A DNA stretch of 64,000 nt from Bacillus sp. T33-2. Lineage in GTDB: Bacteria > Bacillota > Bacilli > Bacillales > Cytobacillaceae. Below the pieces are notes generated by a model. The model saw only the letters and a list, made by a program, of their open reading frames with translations. It was not told where the DNA came from and ran no database searches. The stretch is from contig NZ_PGVB01000012.1 of the NCBI RefSeq assembly GCF_002860205.1, positions 51,580 through 115,579 of the forward strand, written 5' to 3'. A program made the translations under genes and the position numbers. Below, piece by piece: positions 16,084 through 25,242 of this stretch (position 1 is its first letter; each line of letters starts with the position of its first letter).

Positions 16084-16675
16084 TTTCCTCTCCCCTATGC
16101 AGGGATGTTTTTTTAGCCGAGGTTCCACGTTTAGAAACTGCCACCAGTTTCAATACAATCATTCTTACTGAAATGCCGGCTGCAATGTAATAAAAAAACG
16201 AATAAAAATAATTCCACTTTATGTAATGGACAAACTGCACCCACTCTGAAAAGGGTTCACCTATGAAAGCATACATGGCCGCCATCAGCAATAGGGCGGC
16301 AATATAGCTTTTCCAGGTTGTAAAGTATTGGTATAACAACATAAAGGCCACAGGCACCATGGACAGGTCGAACGACCAGGCACGCGGATTCAGGGGTATT
16401 AATTTAATCGGGTATTCCCATAAAGATAATTGCAAGCCTACAACGTCAAGAATAAAGGTGATAAGCATGATGTTCGTCCCAACCAACAAATCCTCAACGA
16501 TTGTTTCACGTCTGGAAACTACAATCCAAATGAGCCAGGGAATAATTAAAAATGCGACGAGCACCCACCAATTCCATGTAAGAAACTCATCCTTAAGCCA
16601 GTCAGCTTTGTCGAGCATCAACAGTTGGTCTTCAATTCGCCTCACTTCCACCATTTCTCTGTCTGAATAACCCAA
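16076..16675 (-). CDS. CBO0543-family integral membrane protein
   Basis: A 199-residue protein with about five membrane helices and the family's recognisable first helix WNWWVLVAFLIIPWLIWI, then ILDVVGLQLSLWEYPIKLIPLNPR and DLSMVPVAFMLLYQY. CBO0543-type proteins are common in multiple copies in Bacillaceae and Clostridia; function is unknown. The N-terminal 35 residues are polar and would be cytoplasmic. Its stop overlaps the start of a 49-residue gene. No strong ribosome binding site is visible before ATG 16675, so the start is uncertain. Confidence 0.8.
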   Translation of the reverse strand: MGYSDREMVEVRRIEDQLLMLDKADWLKDEFLTWNWWVLVAFLIIPWLIWIVVSRRETIVEDLLVGTNIMLITFILDVVGLQLSLWEYPIKLIPLNPRAWSFDLSMVPVAFMLLYQYFTTWKSYIAALLLMAAMYAFIGEPFSEWVQFVHYIKWNYFYSFFYYIAAGISVRMIVLKLVAVSKRGTSAKKTSLHRGEENA

Positions 16676-16861
16676 ACCGCCTCATCCTTTTGTTTTGTGA
16701 ATAGGAGCCCATGTTTGTTATTATGTACTTTTCATTCGAAAATTTTCCTATATTTCCGTTGAAGCTCAATTATTTTGATTTTCTTATAAACCAGTCGACC
16801 AGTTATTCAAATTAGGAGAGGTGTAACGGGCTTTACTCGAGGGAATGAATTCCTTCAATTT

Positions 16862-16930
16862 GTCCATTAGAGGGGTTCTAATCGGCTTTGCGACTAAGGA
16901 ACCATAAGAAAAGATGATATTAGACTCTGT
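16862..16930. repeat. Dispersed hairpin repeat unit, reverse orientation
   Basis: GTCCATTAGA (16862) pairs with TCTAATCGGC (16877) around five bases, the same 10-5-10 layout as the array at 41480-41990 but inverted. A further half-unit (ATTAGACTC) lies near 16919. The rest of 16676-16942 shows no gene. Confidence 0.6.
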
Positions 16931-16942
16931 CCTCAATACATA

Positions 16943-16976
16943 AGAAAAGGAAGCCGGATGCTTCCTTTCCTTTTTT
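16943..16976 (-). terminator. Intrinsic terminator of the HtrA-like protease gene
   Basis: GGAAGC-ATCC-GGCTTCC stem flanked by A/T runs, ending TTTTCTTA on the minus strand, 11 bp after the stop. Confidence 0.8.
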
Positions 16977-16986
16977 GGATATGGAG

Positions 16987-18237
16987 TTAGTCTGTCACAT
17001 TTTGGCCAGTGAGTTTGACCTTCACAGTGGTGAGCTTACCTTGGCGATAGACTTTTAACGTGATTTCATCTCCTATTTTCACTTTAGAATATAAATATTT
17101 TCTTAACTCGCTGGAGTTCGTGACGTTTGTGTCATCAATTGAAATGATGATGTCATTCACCTGAAGCCCGGCTTTCGATGCGGCGGAATCTCCATCAATA
17201 TAAGTGACCATTGTCCCTCCGCCAACATTGTCGGGGAGGTTTTGGAGGTACTGCCGGGGAACTTCAGCCACATCTGCCAAACTCACCCCGATATACGGCC
17301 GTTTGACCTGGCCATCATCAATAATCTCATTCACGATAGGCACTACATCATTGGTTGGGATGGCAAATCCAAGCCCTTCTACTCCGTTTTCCGAGATTTT
17401 TAGACTGTTGATCCCTACAACTTTGCCTTCAGTGTTGATAAGGGCCCCTCCGCTATTTCCAGGGTTGATTGCGGCGTCAGTCTGGATGACGTTCAGCTCC
17501 CAATTACCTGCTGACGTGGACACAGGGATGGACCGGTTTGTTGCACTGATGATTCCCTGGGTAACTGTGCGTGACAGTTCCAGCCCGAGAGGATTTCCGA
17601 TCGCAAGCACCTGATCCCCTGGCCTTAAGCCTGAGGAATCACCAAATTCCAGAATTGCTGGTGCGAATTTTGAATCTACCTTCAATACTGCGAGATCGGT
17701 CAGTGCATCTGCGCCAATTAATTCGGCTGTCGTTTTTTCTCCGTTATATAATGAAATTTCTATCTGGGAAGCCCCTTCGATGACATGGTTGTTTGTCACA
17801 ATATAGGCACTGTCGGTTGTCTTTTTAAAAATGACACCAGACCCTGAGCCGCTTTCCGGTGCCTGGGAGCTGCCTGAAAAATGCGGATTCTGAAGCTGCT
17901 TCACATTTACGACGCCTACAATCGCTTTCGATGCCTGTTCCACGATGTCTGCTAATGAAGCTGAATCACTTTTTGCTGATGTTTTTACAGGTATAGCATT
18001 TACTGGACTGCCATCAGATTTGGCCTGCCCGGCAATAGCGGCTGATTTCTGTTCTGCCTGTGAATAATAATTTTGGAAATAAGGTGTATTCGGGGCTACA
18101 GCGAGGGTCAATAATGAACCGATTACTCCCGCTGTTATCGTGGATAAAAATCCCTTTCCTTTCCTCACTCGGTTATTCTCGCGCTTGACGGACTCCCTGC
18201 TTTGAATATCTTCTGTCTTTTCCAGATCTATCATCAT
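16987..18237 (-). CDS. Membrane-anchored HtrA/DegP-type S1C serine protease
   Basis: A 416-residue protein: cytoplasmic Arg/Lys-rich N-terminus, one membrane helix (about 30-52), a linker, a trypsin-like domain with the triad His in VTNNHVIEG, Asp in ALTDLAVL and Ser in NPGNSGGAL, and one C-terminal PDZ domain (about 310-410, IISIDDTNVTNSSEL). HtrA-type proteases degrade or refold misfolded exported proteins. AAGGAGG precedes ATG 18237. It lies directly downstream of a two-component system on the same strand, an arrangement like cssRS with htrB in B. subtilis, although a terminator separates them and the kinase does not clearly look like CssS. Confidence 0.93.
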   Translation of the reverse strand: MMIDLEKTEDIQSRESVKRENNRVRKGKGFLSTITAGVIGSLLTLAVAPNTPYFQNYYSQAEQKSAAIAGQAKSDGSPVNAIPVKTSAKSDSASLADIVEQASKAIVGVVNVKQLQNPHFSGSSQAPESGSGSGVIFKKTTDSAYIVTNNHVIEGASQIEISLYNGEKTTAELIGADALTDLAVLKVDSKFAPAILEFGDSSGLRPGDQVLAIGNPLGLELSRTVTQGIISATNRSIPVSTSAGNWELNVIQTDAAINPGNSGGALINTEGKVVGINSLKISENGVEGLGFAIPTNDVVPIVNEIIDDGQVKRPYIGVSLADVAEVPRQYLQNLPDNVGGGTMVTYIDGDSAASKAGLQVNDIIISIDDTNVTNSSELRKYLYSKVKIGDEITLKVYRQGKLTTVKVKLTGQNVTD

Positions 18238-18355
18238 TGTTTCCTCCTTACAGTTTCCGTTGTTATTTCCATGTCTTTATCTTAGCCATGAAATATGAAC
18301 AAATTATTAACAAACTTGTAAAACAACGGGAACGTTAGTGAAAATAATGGATATA

Positions 18356-18386
18356 GAAAAAAACTGCAGGATACCCCGCAGTTTTT
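18356..18386 (-). terminator. Intrinsic terminator after the sensor kinase gene
   Basis: AAACTGC-rich stem (AAACTGCGGGGTATCCTGCAG) then seven T, overlapping the kinase stop at 18385. Confidence 0.85.
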
Positions 18387-19791
18387 ATTTGGCTGGCAGC
18401 CTTATGACAAACTTCGTTCCTCTCCCCTTTTCGCTGCTTACTTCAATTTTCCCATCATGAAGCTGGACTAATTGTTTTACGATTGACAATCCCAGCCCAA
18501 ATTCTCCGTACGGATTTGTCGTCCTTGATACTTCAGCCTTGTAAAAACGGCGCCATATGTTTTCTATTTCAGCTAGATCAATCCCGGCACCCGTATCTTC
18601 GATTTCGATCACGGTTTCCCGATCATCCTCTATTCCCCTTAACGAGATCGTTCCATCCTCAGTAAACTGGATACCGTTTTTCGTGATGTTAATCAGTATT
18701 TGCAACAGCCTGTCATAGTCCGCGAAGACATGCAGGTTGTTTGGAGCTTCAACGATGATCCTGTTATTTTTTTCAGCGGCCTGATTTTCCAATTGTTCCT
18801 GGATAATTTCAAGTACTTCTATCAGCTGGATTTCTTCTTTGTTCAGCTTGACTTGATTCGACCTGATTTTTTCATAATCCAGATTCTCATTGACAAGCCG
18901 GATTAACCGTTTCGTTTCCTGGCTGACCAGCTGGATGCCTTTTTCCTTCTCACCCTCAGGTATCATGTCACTCCTTAACCCTTCTATTACCCCGCTTATA
19001 GTGGTCAACGGTGTTCGGAGCTCATGTGAAACATCGGCAATAAACTGCCTTCTTCTGTTTTCCAGGCTTTCAATTTCTTCCCTGGAGGCCTTTAGTTTGG
19101 CCACCATATGATTAAAATCCCCGGCCAGTTCACCGATTTCGTCAAAATTGGATGCCGGGATATTAACTGAATAATCGCCGGCTGAAACCATGGACGTGGC
19201 TTCCTGGATCCTTTTAATCCGATTCACATGAATTTTCGACAAAATCCAGCTGAGCAACAGCGAGACGGCAAGAGCCACTAACACCGTATAAAATAAATAC
19301 TGGTTGATCTGGCTGATCATTTCCCGGGAACCGCTGATAGGCGATGCCAGCAAGATTCCATAGAGCAATTCCCCGTTTTGCATGGATGGCAAAAGGACAA
19401 ATGTAACCCCCTGGCCAAACATTTCAAGGTCGCTTTTTACGACCACAGGCTCGCCCTTCGTGATTTGTTGCCATACCTTTTCAGAAATCTCCGGATTGGG
19501 TGTACCTCTGCCGGACTGCATGATAATTTCCGAATTTGCGTTGAAGAGGCTGAATTGTATGTTTCTTCCTGACAACACCTGGCTATACCTGCGCAGTACT
19601 TGTTTTGGGTCTTCACGGCCCTGTTCCAGCTCCCCCAGGATATTTTCTCCGTATGAGCGTAATTCCTCAGCTTTATACTGGTAGACCAGATCATCGATAT
19701 AATGCGCAAAAATCAGACTTAACACCAGGAAGGCCACGATGATGATGCTGATATGGCTGATGAACTGCTGGTAAAAATATTTAACTTTCAT
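18385..19791 (-). CDS. Membrane sensor histidine kinase
   Basis: A 468-residue kinase: first membrane helix about 10-32, extracellular sensor of about 125 residues, second helix about 165-190, HAMP (RIKRIQEATSMVSAGDYSVNIP), HisKA with phospho-acceptor His in FIADVSHELRTPLTT near 255, and HATPase boxes N (LINITKNGIQFTEDG), G1 (DTGAGID) and G2 (GEFGLGLSIVK). ATG 19791 overlaps the end of the response regulator gene by 11 bp, so the two are translationally coupled. The downstream HtrA-type protease suggests an envelope-stress signal, but I would not name it CssS from sequence alone. Confidence 0.93.
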   Translation of the reverse strand: MKVKYFYQQFISHISIIIVAFLVLSLIFAHYIDDLVYQYKAEELRSYGENILGELEQGREDPKQVLRRYSQVLSGRNIQFSLFNANSEIIMQSGRGTPNPEISEKVWQQITKGEPVVVKSDLEMFGQGVTFVLLPSMQNGELLYGILLASPISGSREMISQINQYLFYTVLVALAVSLLLSWILSKIHVNRIKRIQEATSMVSAGDYSVNIPASNFDEIGELAGDFNHMVAKLKASREEIESLENRRRQFIADVSHELRTPLTTISGVIEGLRSDMIPEGEKEKGIQLVSQETKRLIRLVNENLDYEKIRSNQVKLNKEEIQLIEVLEIIQEQLENQAAEKNNRIIVEAPNNLHVFADYDRLLQILINITKNGIQFTEDGTISLRGIEDDRETVIEIEDTGAGIDLAEIENIWRRFYKAEVSRTTNPYGEFGLGLSIVKQLVQLHDGKIEVSSEKGRGTKFVIRLPAK

Positions 19792-20485
19792 CCTTGCCCA
19801 CCGTCTCGTCAAACTTGTAGCCTACTCCCCACACTGTGTGAAAAAACGGCTGGCTCGGCGTCCCGACTTTTTTCCTCAGCCTTTTTATATGGACATCCAC
19901 GGTGCGCTCATCCCCATAAAATTGGTATCCCCAAACCCTTTCAAGCAGCTGTTCCCTTGAAAAAACCTGGCGCGGATGCTGGGCAAAATAATATAGCAGG
20001 TCAAATTCCTTCGGTGTAAGGTTGGTGATTGGCACGCCATTTAAATGCACTTCCCTCATAACTGTACTAATTTTAAAATGCCTGGTCTCCAAAACACCGG
20101 TTTCTGCATTTTCGTTTTTGATGCTGTTGTATCTCCGGGTAACCGCCTTGATCCTGGCCATCAGTGCAAGCGGGCTGAAAGGCTTTGTCACATAATCATC
20201 AGCTCCCATTTCGAGCCCAAGGACCTGGTCGGATTCACTGTCCTTTGCTGTCAGCATGATGATCGGCACGGTACTTTTTTCTTGCCTGATTTTTCTGCAC
20301 AAGGTCACACCGTCCATCCCTGGCAGCATCCAATCAATGATCAGTGCGTCCCAGCTTCCTGCTTTATACCGGTTATATCCTTCAAGGCCATTGTTCACAA
20401 ACTCCCCCTCAATGCCTTCTTTCAAGAAAAACATTTCAATCATGGAGCAAACACTTTCATTATCCTCAATCACCAAAATCTTCAA
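19781..20485 (-). CDS. OmpR/PhoB-family response regulator
   Basis: A 234-residue regulator: receiver domain (1-120) with acidic pocket ED at residues 7-8, phospho-acceptor Asp in DALIIDWMLPG near 53, Thr in MLTAKDS and Lys in DDYVTKPFS; then a winged-helix DNA-binding domain (about 135-228, NLTPKEFDLLYYFAQHP, VDVHIKRLRKKVG). The start is TTG 20485 with GGAGTGGAG upstream. It is the first gene of the pair with the kinase. Confidence 0.95.
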   Translation of the reverse strand: MKILVIEDNESVCSMIEMFFLKEGIEGEFVNNGLEGYNRYKAGSWDALIIDWMLPGMDGVTLCRKIRQEKSTVPIIMLTAKDSESDQVLGLEMGADDYVTKPFSPLALMARIKAVTRRYNSIKNENAETGVLETRHFKISTVMREVHLNGVPITNLTPKEFDLLYYFAQHPRQVFSREQLLERVWGYQFYGDERTVDVHIKRLRKKVGTPSQPFFHTVWGVGYKFDETVGKDES

Positions 20486-20641
20486 ATTAACTCCACTCCT
20501 GTATAAGAAAAACTGAATAGTTTCCCGGTTCTTTTAATTCCAACTTAAAACGAATTTCATAATTAATCAACTCCGTTGTTCCGTCTTCCCGATTTGTTAA
20601 TGATTTCGCCATAATTTTTTCATAATTTTGTCCCCCAAAAT

Positions 20642-20670
20642 GAAAAAGCCCTGGAATGACTCCAGAGCCG
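20642..20670 (-). terminator. Intrinsic terminator of the NagZ-like gene
   Basis: CTCTGGAGTCATTCCAGGG stem followed by CTTTTTC on the minus strand, about 80 bp after the stop at 20749. Confidence 0.7.
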
Positions 20671-20748
20671 GTAAATCTTGCATATTCAATATGTTTCTAT
20701 CCAGGCACTTGGAGGGTGCCGCTGAATCTATCAGTGCTTGCCTGTCAG

Positions 20749-22833
20749 TTAATAGTTCAATCCGTGGCCAAATCCGTACAGGGTTCCGCCAGTGTTGTCT
20801 TTAATTGTTACAGGCAGCTTCCCGGCAGGATTATTTGTTCCGAAAATCGTATTCGCAGTGGCCTCGAAGCTTGCGGCCCGGAAACCATACTGGGCAATGT
20901 ACGCATCCACGTTTGGATAACCCATGATGTCATAAGGATTCCGGATTGCCACACCGATAACGGGCGCATCTGTAACTCCCAGGATTTGATTGGCCAGCTT
21001 GACTTGATTGTTATCCGCCACTTTGCCAGAAACATTGCTTCCTACAATAATATATTTGGCTCCGTCTAATTGGCTCAGTTGGGCCTGCGTAAGCTGAGCT
21101 GCGGACGTTTTTATGAGTGTTACATTCGCGTGGTGCTTCTTCAGCTGGGCGACAAGGTCTTCCGTATAAAGATTTCCTACCACAACCATTTTATCTTCCG
21201 GGTTGACCTTCACTGGAAGTACAGAGTCATTTTTTATAAGAGTGACGGATTTTGCTGCCGCTTCCCTTTCAATGGCCTTATGTTCCGAGGAACCTACAAC
21301 CGCAAGGGCGTTCTGTACCTTTTGATCAATACTTTTTTCCGTTTCCTGCTTGACAATGCCCCTGTTCAGTTTTAGGGTCAATATCCTTTTAACCGAGGCA
21401 TCAATCCGCTCTTCCGTAATCTCACCGTTTTCCACTGCTGTGAACAGCCCTTCAGCCACTTCCTTTAAGCCAACCGGCATGAGCACAATATCCGTTCCGG
21501 CTTTCACTGAACGGATTGCCGCATCAACCGGGCCAAAATGGTCGCTGATTGCCTTCATATTCATGGCATCCGTGATGATGACACCTTCAAATCCCATGTC
21601 TTCACGCATCAACCCGGTCAACACTTTATGGGACAGGGTCGCTGGAAGGGCGATTTCAGTACCGTCAAGTTGTGATATCACTTTTGTACCATCAACCTTC
21701 GGGAAGGTTACATGAGCCGTCATAACAGCATCGATTCCAGCATCCATTGCCTTTTGGAATGGATATAACTCGACTCTCTTTAATCTCTCAATATCATGCG
21801 GCACAACGGCCATTTGAAGATGGGAATCATTAGATGTATCTCCATGTCCCGGGAAATGTTTGGCTGTTGCAGCAACTCCGCTATCCTGCAATCCTTTAAT
21901 ATAAGCGTTGCCCATTTGCGCAACTAACTCAGGGTCCTCCCCGAAAGACCGGACGCCGATGACAGGGTTGTCAGGGTTATTGTTGACATCCAAAACAGGT
22001 GCGAGATCCATGTTGATTCCTAACGAATAAAGCTCTTCACCGATGGCTTTGGCCACTTTCCCAGTTAACTCTTCAGAACGCGAAGCACCCAGTGCCATGT
22101 TTCCTGGCATGTCTGTTCCGGATTGGAGCCGTGTAATGATGCCGCCTTCCTGGTCGATTGTCATCAGGAGCCCAAATTTTTCTGCTGCCTGCTGATAGCT
22201 GGATACAAGCCTTGCCGTCTGTTCCGTAGTGACAACATTCTCACGGAACAGGATGACTCCTCCGAGATGATACTGCTTCACTAGCTGTTCGATTTCAGGA
22301 AGCATTTGTGTCACATTTTGTCCCTTCCACGTTCTAAAATCAGGCATGAGCATCTGCCCTACTTTTTCTTCCAATGTCATCTTCGAAATGGCATTTTCGA
22401 TCACATTATAATGCTTCCCTTTTTCCTTTATAACCTGCATTTGCCCTTTATGATGCTGGATGCTGATGCGGTCATAATTTTTATTCCTGTCAAAAACATA
22501 AATGAATGCCTTTCCTTTGTGGCCTGTCATTGTAACAAGACCATTTTGATCAACCTGAGCAACCTTTTTATTCGAGGACATCCAGGCTATGTTTGAAGCT
22601 CCGATAAAGTGCCCTTCCGGCATAATCCTAAGCGCATTCAACTGAACCTTGCCATCATTAACCTCTGTATCTAGTTGCGGAATGTTCTGTGCAATCACTA
22701 AATCCCTGGATTTACGCCGTTCGTTACCTTCATCTTCGTCCGCTTTCACCGTGCCAATAAAGTTAGCCTGTGAAATAACGAGAAATAAAGCCATCAAGGT
22801 AAGTCCAAATGTTTTGATGAAATTAGCCATCAT
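20749..22833 (-). CDS. nagZ: Secreted NagZ-type beta-N-acetylglucosaminidase (GH3)
   Basis: A 694-residue exported enzyme: signal peptide (to about 31), a BIG2-like Ig-fold domain (about 45-110, SSNKKVAQVDQNGLVTMTG), the GH3 barrel (about 135-480) with KHFPGHGDTSNDSH, whose Asp-His dyad is the acid/base characteristic of NagZ, and the nucleophile Asp in GVIITDAMNM; then a C-terminal alpha/beta sandwich (about 515-694). It releases N-acetylglucosamine from muropeptides during cell-wall recycling, as B. subtilis NagZ (YbbD) does outside the cell. AGGAGG precedes ATG 22833. A cre site upstream suggests CcpA repression. No murQ or amidase gene lies next to it. Confidence 0.93.
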   Translation of the reverse strand: MMANFIKTFGLTLMALFLVISQANFIGTVKADEDEGNERRKSRDLVIAQNIPQLDTEVNDGKVQLNALRIMPEGHFIGASNIAWMSSNKKVAQVDQNGLVTMTGHKGKAFIYVFDRNKNYDRISIQHHKGQMQVIKEKGKHYNVIENAISKMTLEEKVGQMLMPDFRTWKGQNVTQMLPEIEQLVKQYHLGGVILFRENVVTTEQTARLVSSYQQAAEKFGLLMTIDQEGGIITRLQSGTDMPGNMALGASRSEELTGKVAKAIGEELYSLGINMDLAPVLDVNNNPDNPVIGVRSFGEDPELVAQMGNAYIKGLQDSGVAATAKHFPGHGDTSNDSHLQMAVVPHDIERLKRVELYPFQKAMDAGIDAVMTAHVTFPKVDGTKVISQLDGTEIALPATLSHKVLTGLMREDMGFEGVIITDAMNMKAISDHFGPVDAAIRSVKAGTDIVLMPVGLKEVAEGLFTAVENGEITEERIDASVKRILTLKLNRGIVKQETEKSIDQKVQNALAVVGSSEHKAIEREAAAKSVTLIKNDSVLPVKVNPEDKMVVVGNLYTEDLVAQLKKHHANVTLIKTSAAQLTQAQLSQLDGAKYIIVGSNVSGKVADNNQVKLANQILGVTDAPVIGVAIRNPYDIMGYPNVDAYIAQYGFRAASFEATANTIFGTNNPAGKLPVTIKDNTGGTLYGFGHGLNY

Positions 22834-22951
22834 ACTGCCTCCTATGATCGATAATAGAATCCCCGTAATGTGATAGATAATCAGTGAAACAATAAAACAA
22901 TCTAAATTTAGAAGGAATCAGCCCCCTTAAAAGGCAAAATGCTGCCTCTTT

Positions 22952-22967
22952 ATGTTAGCGCTTTCAA
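22952..22967. promoter_or_regulatory. CcpA cre site upstream of the NagZ-like gene
   Basis: On the minus strand TTGAAAGCGCTAACAT matches the cre consensus WTGNAANCGNWNNCW. It lies 120 bp before the start, probably at or before the promoter, which fits carbon catabolite repression. Confidence 0.7.
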
Positions 22968-23182
22968 TCAATCTCTCTTCCAGCTTATTCTATATAAGGC
23001 CAGCCCGTCCATATAACTTCAGTACCAAATGGGCACGCCAGAGCAGTTTTTATATGAAAATAGATGGGCGAAAATAGTCCTTTTTATCTAAGACAATATT
23101 AAAAAGAAACACAAAAAACCTGTTACTCCGGTACTGCGGAATAACAGGCGGCTTGCTTTGCCTATATTTATCGTTTTTAGGC

Positions 23183-23478
23183 GAGAAGACTCCCACCTCA
23201 AGGAATTGAAGGGCGAAGCCCAGTGAGTGGGTGGGAGATGAATCACCTTCGGACAACGGATGGCTACTTGCCATCTCGATTGAGTGGGACTGCCCAGTAT
23301 GCCATACTCAACATGACCGATATTAACGCAGGACAAAATCTTAAAAATGAAGCTATAAGACTTCTAACCGTCGGTGCGATGGGGTTAGCCTACTAAATAA
23401 CTGAAGGATACTTCAGTGTTCGTAGGAATCTCCCCCCTTCAAACAGACCGTAAGGTCGTTAAGGGTGAGTAGTTCAAT
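23183..23478 (+). mobile_element. IS200/IS605-type remnant: tnpB 3' fragment and right end
   Basis: Plus strand 23279-23396 encodes the end of a TnpB (IS605 OrfB) nuclease: IEWDCPVCHTQHDR (second zinc-finger Cys pair), then after a lost base DINAGQNLKNEAIRLL ending GLAY and TAA. The conserved HDRDINA motif is split by the frameshift. Just upstream a strong hairpin TCCCACC / GGTGGGA (23191-23236) and, downstream, ATCTCCCCCCTTC to AGTTCAA (23420-23478) look like the structured right-end / guide-RNA (omega RNA) region of such elements. The two right-end-like parts may come from two nested insertions. No tnpA is present. The element ends on the stop codon of the hydrolase gene at 23474. Confidence 0.75.
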
Positions 23479-24226
23479 TCAGCATAAATTTACTTACATC
23501 TTCTATTACTTCCATTTCCCATTGGAAACGGTTGAATGTATGGTCGGCTCCGTCAATTGTATGCAAAACAGCTTTATCCTGATAACATTTTTCAACATAC
23601 ATTAATGACGCTTCGACTGGCACTGCCTTGTCGTCTGTGCCATGGATCAACAGAACTTCTTTCGCATATTTAGATGCTAAATCCCATACTTCAAGTGCTT
23701 TAACTTCATCAATGAATTTTTTCCCGACCAGGTTCCCTCCATTATCGTATGCATCATGGCTGGCGATGTAAGGAGCATTTTCCTCAATTTTTCGCGCGGA
23801 CCTGGCAATTGTTGCCGCCGGGGCAAGCAAAATCAGCTTGTCGATTGCATCCTGCAGCTCTCCTGCCAAAAGGCTTGCTAAAAGACCGCCCATACTGAAT
23901 CCCAAAACTGTAATCTGGCCTGGATCTATGGCCGGGTGGGATTTTACATAGTTAAAAATGGTCCTCGCTTCATCCAATTCTCCCGAAACAGTCATGTCTT
24001 TAAACTCCCCGTCACTTTCACCGCTGCCGAGGAAATCAAATCGGAAGCTGGCAACTCCTTTTGCTTCCAAAGCCCGGGAAATTTTCAAAAAAAGCTGGTG
24101 GGGCTCCAATTTTGTTCCGGTAAAACCGTGGAATAAAATAACAGCCGGAAGATTGTCCCCCTCAGGGAGATGCTGCATCCCACGCATTACCTTTCGATTA
24201 TGTATGATTGAAACTGCTTCTTGCAT
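23474..24226 (-). CDS. Alpha/beta hydrolase (serine esterase type)
   Basis: A 250-residue cytoplasmic alpha/beta hydrolase: ILFHGFTGTKLEPH (oxyanion-hole HG), the nucleophile elbow LGFSMGGLL near 110, Asp in IHGTDDKAVP near 200 and His in DGADHTFNRF near 230. Similar proteins include feruloyl/cinnamoyl esterase-like hydrolases; the substrate is open. A G-rich site precedes ATG 24226. The stop codon TGA coincides with the right end of the IS605-type remnant, so the last residues may have been set by the insertion. Confidence 0.9.
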   Translation of the reverse strand: MQEAVSIIHNRKVMRGMQHLPEGDNLPAVILFHGFTGTKLEPHQLFLKISRALEAKGVASFRFDFLGSGESDGEFKDMTVSGELDEARTIFNYVKSHPAIDPGQITVLGFSMGGLLASLLAGELQDAIDKLILLAPAATIARSARKIEENAPYIASHDAYDNGGNLVGKKFIDEVKALEVWDLASKYAKEVLLIHGTDDKAVPVEASLMYVEKCYQDKAVLHTIDGADHTFNRFQWEMEVIEDVSKFMLN

Positions 24227-24307
24227 GTAAAATCCCCCTATTCTATCCATTCATTTTACAACACAATTAGACTAAAAAGGAACAGATTTAAGCGTGTGAC
24301 AATGCTA

Positions 24308-24348
24308 AGAAAAAAGCTGGAAGGCCGACAAACAGCCACCCAGCTTTT
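24308..24348 (-). terminator. Intrinsic terminator of dps
   Basis: AAAAGCTGG / CCAGCTTTTTTT inverted repeat, 10 bp after the dps stop at 24360. Confidence 0.85.
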
Positions 24349-24359
24349 CATCTATTCCA

Positions 24360-24800
24360 TTATTCTCCAAGGAACGAATTCAACATCCAAACATGCTTTT
24401 CGAGGCTTGTGTGGATTGCCAGGAGCAAATCTTCTGTTATTTCATCACCAGCCTCAGCTGCTGCCTGCATGCCTTCTTTTAATTCTTTAATGACTTGCCT
24501 GAAATCATCGACAATTTCTTTCACCATTTCGGTTGCGGCTTCATTTCCGCTTGCTTCCTTCACTGAAGCCAGTTCAAGAAAGCCCGTCATAGTTGCTACA
24601 GGTTTGCCGCCCAGTGCAAGCAACCGTTCTGCCAGTTCATCAATGTGGAGGCCGGCTTCATTATAGAATTCTTCAAACTTTGTATGCAGTGTAAAGAATT
24701 GCGGGCCGGTCACGTACCAATGGTAGTTATGGAGTTTAGTATACAAAACACTCCAGTTGGCGATTTGCCTGTTAATCACTTGTGTCAATTCAGTGCTCAA
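24360..24800 (-). CDS. dps: Dps-family ferritin-like DNA-protection protein
   Basis: A 146-residue four-helix Dps: the inter-subunit ferroxidase-site residues are visible in [14 protein letters not shown] (His), [21 protein letters not shown] (Asp, Glu); length and order are normal. Dps dodecamers oxidise and store iron using peroxide and protect DNA in stationary phase or stress. ATG 24806 sits one base after GGAGG, so the TTG at 24800 (7-nt spacing) is the likelier start. It is monocistronic with its own terminator. No PerR box was convincingly seen upstream. Confidence 0.93.
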   Translation of the reverse strand: MSTELTQVINRQIANWSVLYTKLHNYHWYVTGPQFFTLHTKFEEFYNEAGLHIDELAERLLALGGKPVATMTGFLELASVKEASGNEAATEMVKEIVDDFRQVIKELKEGMQAAAEAGDEITEDLLLAIHTSLEKHVWMLNSFLGE

Positions 24801-24935
24801 GTTCATCCCTCCAAATCTATTCTTTCTTATAAATTATAGCCCAAAATTATCAACTTAAGCTTGTTTCCACAAAAAGTTCATAACTTATGAGCCAGCTTTG
24901 CACTATCCCCCTTGTAGCCCGCCCTCCAACGACCA

Positions 24936-24973
24936 AAATAAAAAGGCCGTTGCTTTGAAAAACAACAAGCCTT
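24936..24973 (-). terminator. Intrinsic terminator of the 76-aa hypothetical gene
   Basis: AAGGCTTGTTG / CAACGGCCTT stem followed by TTTATTTT on the minus strand. Confidence 0.75.
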
Positions 24974-25011
24974 GCTATACACGTTTTCCCGATATCGTTA
25001 TGGCACCAAGC

Positions 25012-25242
25012 TTAATTGGCTCCATAATAATCCGCCAGCCTGTCACATGCATATGTCAGGTTTTGCAAGCATTCCACTCTTATTCTTTCATCACAAATGA
25101 AATCATATAAAATTTCATTTTCCAATTTCGTTTGAATTTGTGAGATTTCCTCCGCCACTATGGATGAATTTATTTGGTTACTGGACAGATAATCCCTTAT
25201 CTCTCTTTCAAAGTATTCCACCGTGCCAAACAAAACAGTCAA
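25012..25242 (-). CDS. Small helical protein of unknown function (76 aa)
   Basis: A 76-residue acidic protein, predicted all-helical (FEREIRDYLSS, EEISQIQTKLENEIL, VECLQNLTYACDRLADYY), with no membrane segment. I do not recognise it. The start is TTG 25242 with GGTGGAGG seven bases upstream, and a terminator follows the stop, both supporting a real gene. Confidence 0.65.
   Translation of the reverse strand: MTVLFGTVEYFEREIRDYLSSNQINSSIVAEEISQIQTKLENEILYDFICDERIRVECLQNLTYACDRLADYYGAN

Noticed and set aside
18385..20485. Naming the two-component pair CssRS
   Set aside because: The neighbouring HtrA-type protease invites it, but the kinase sensor sequence does not look like CssS as I know it, and a terminator separates the genes.
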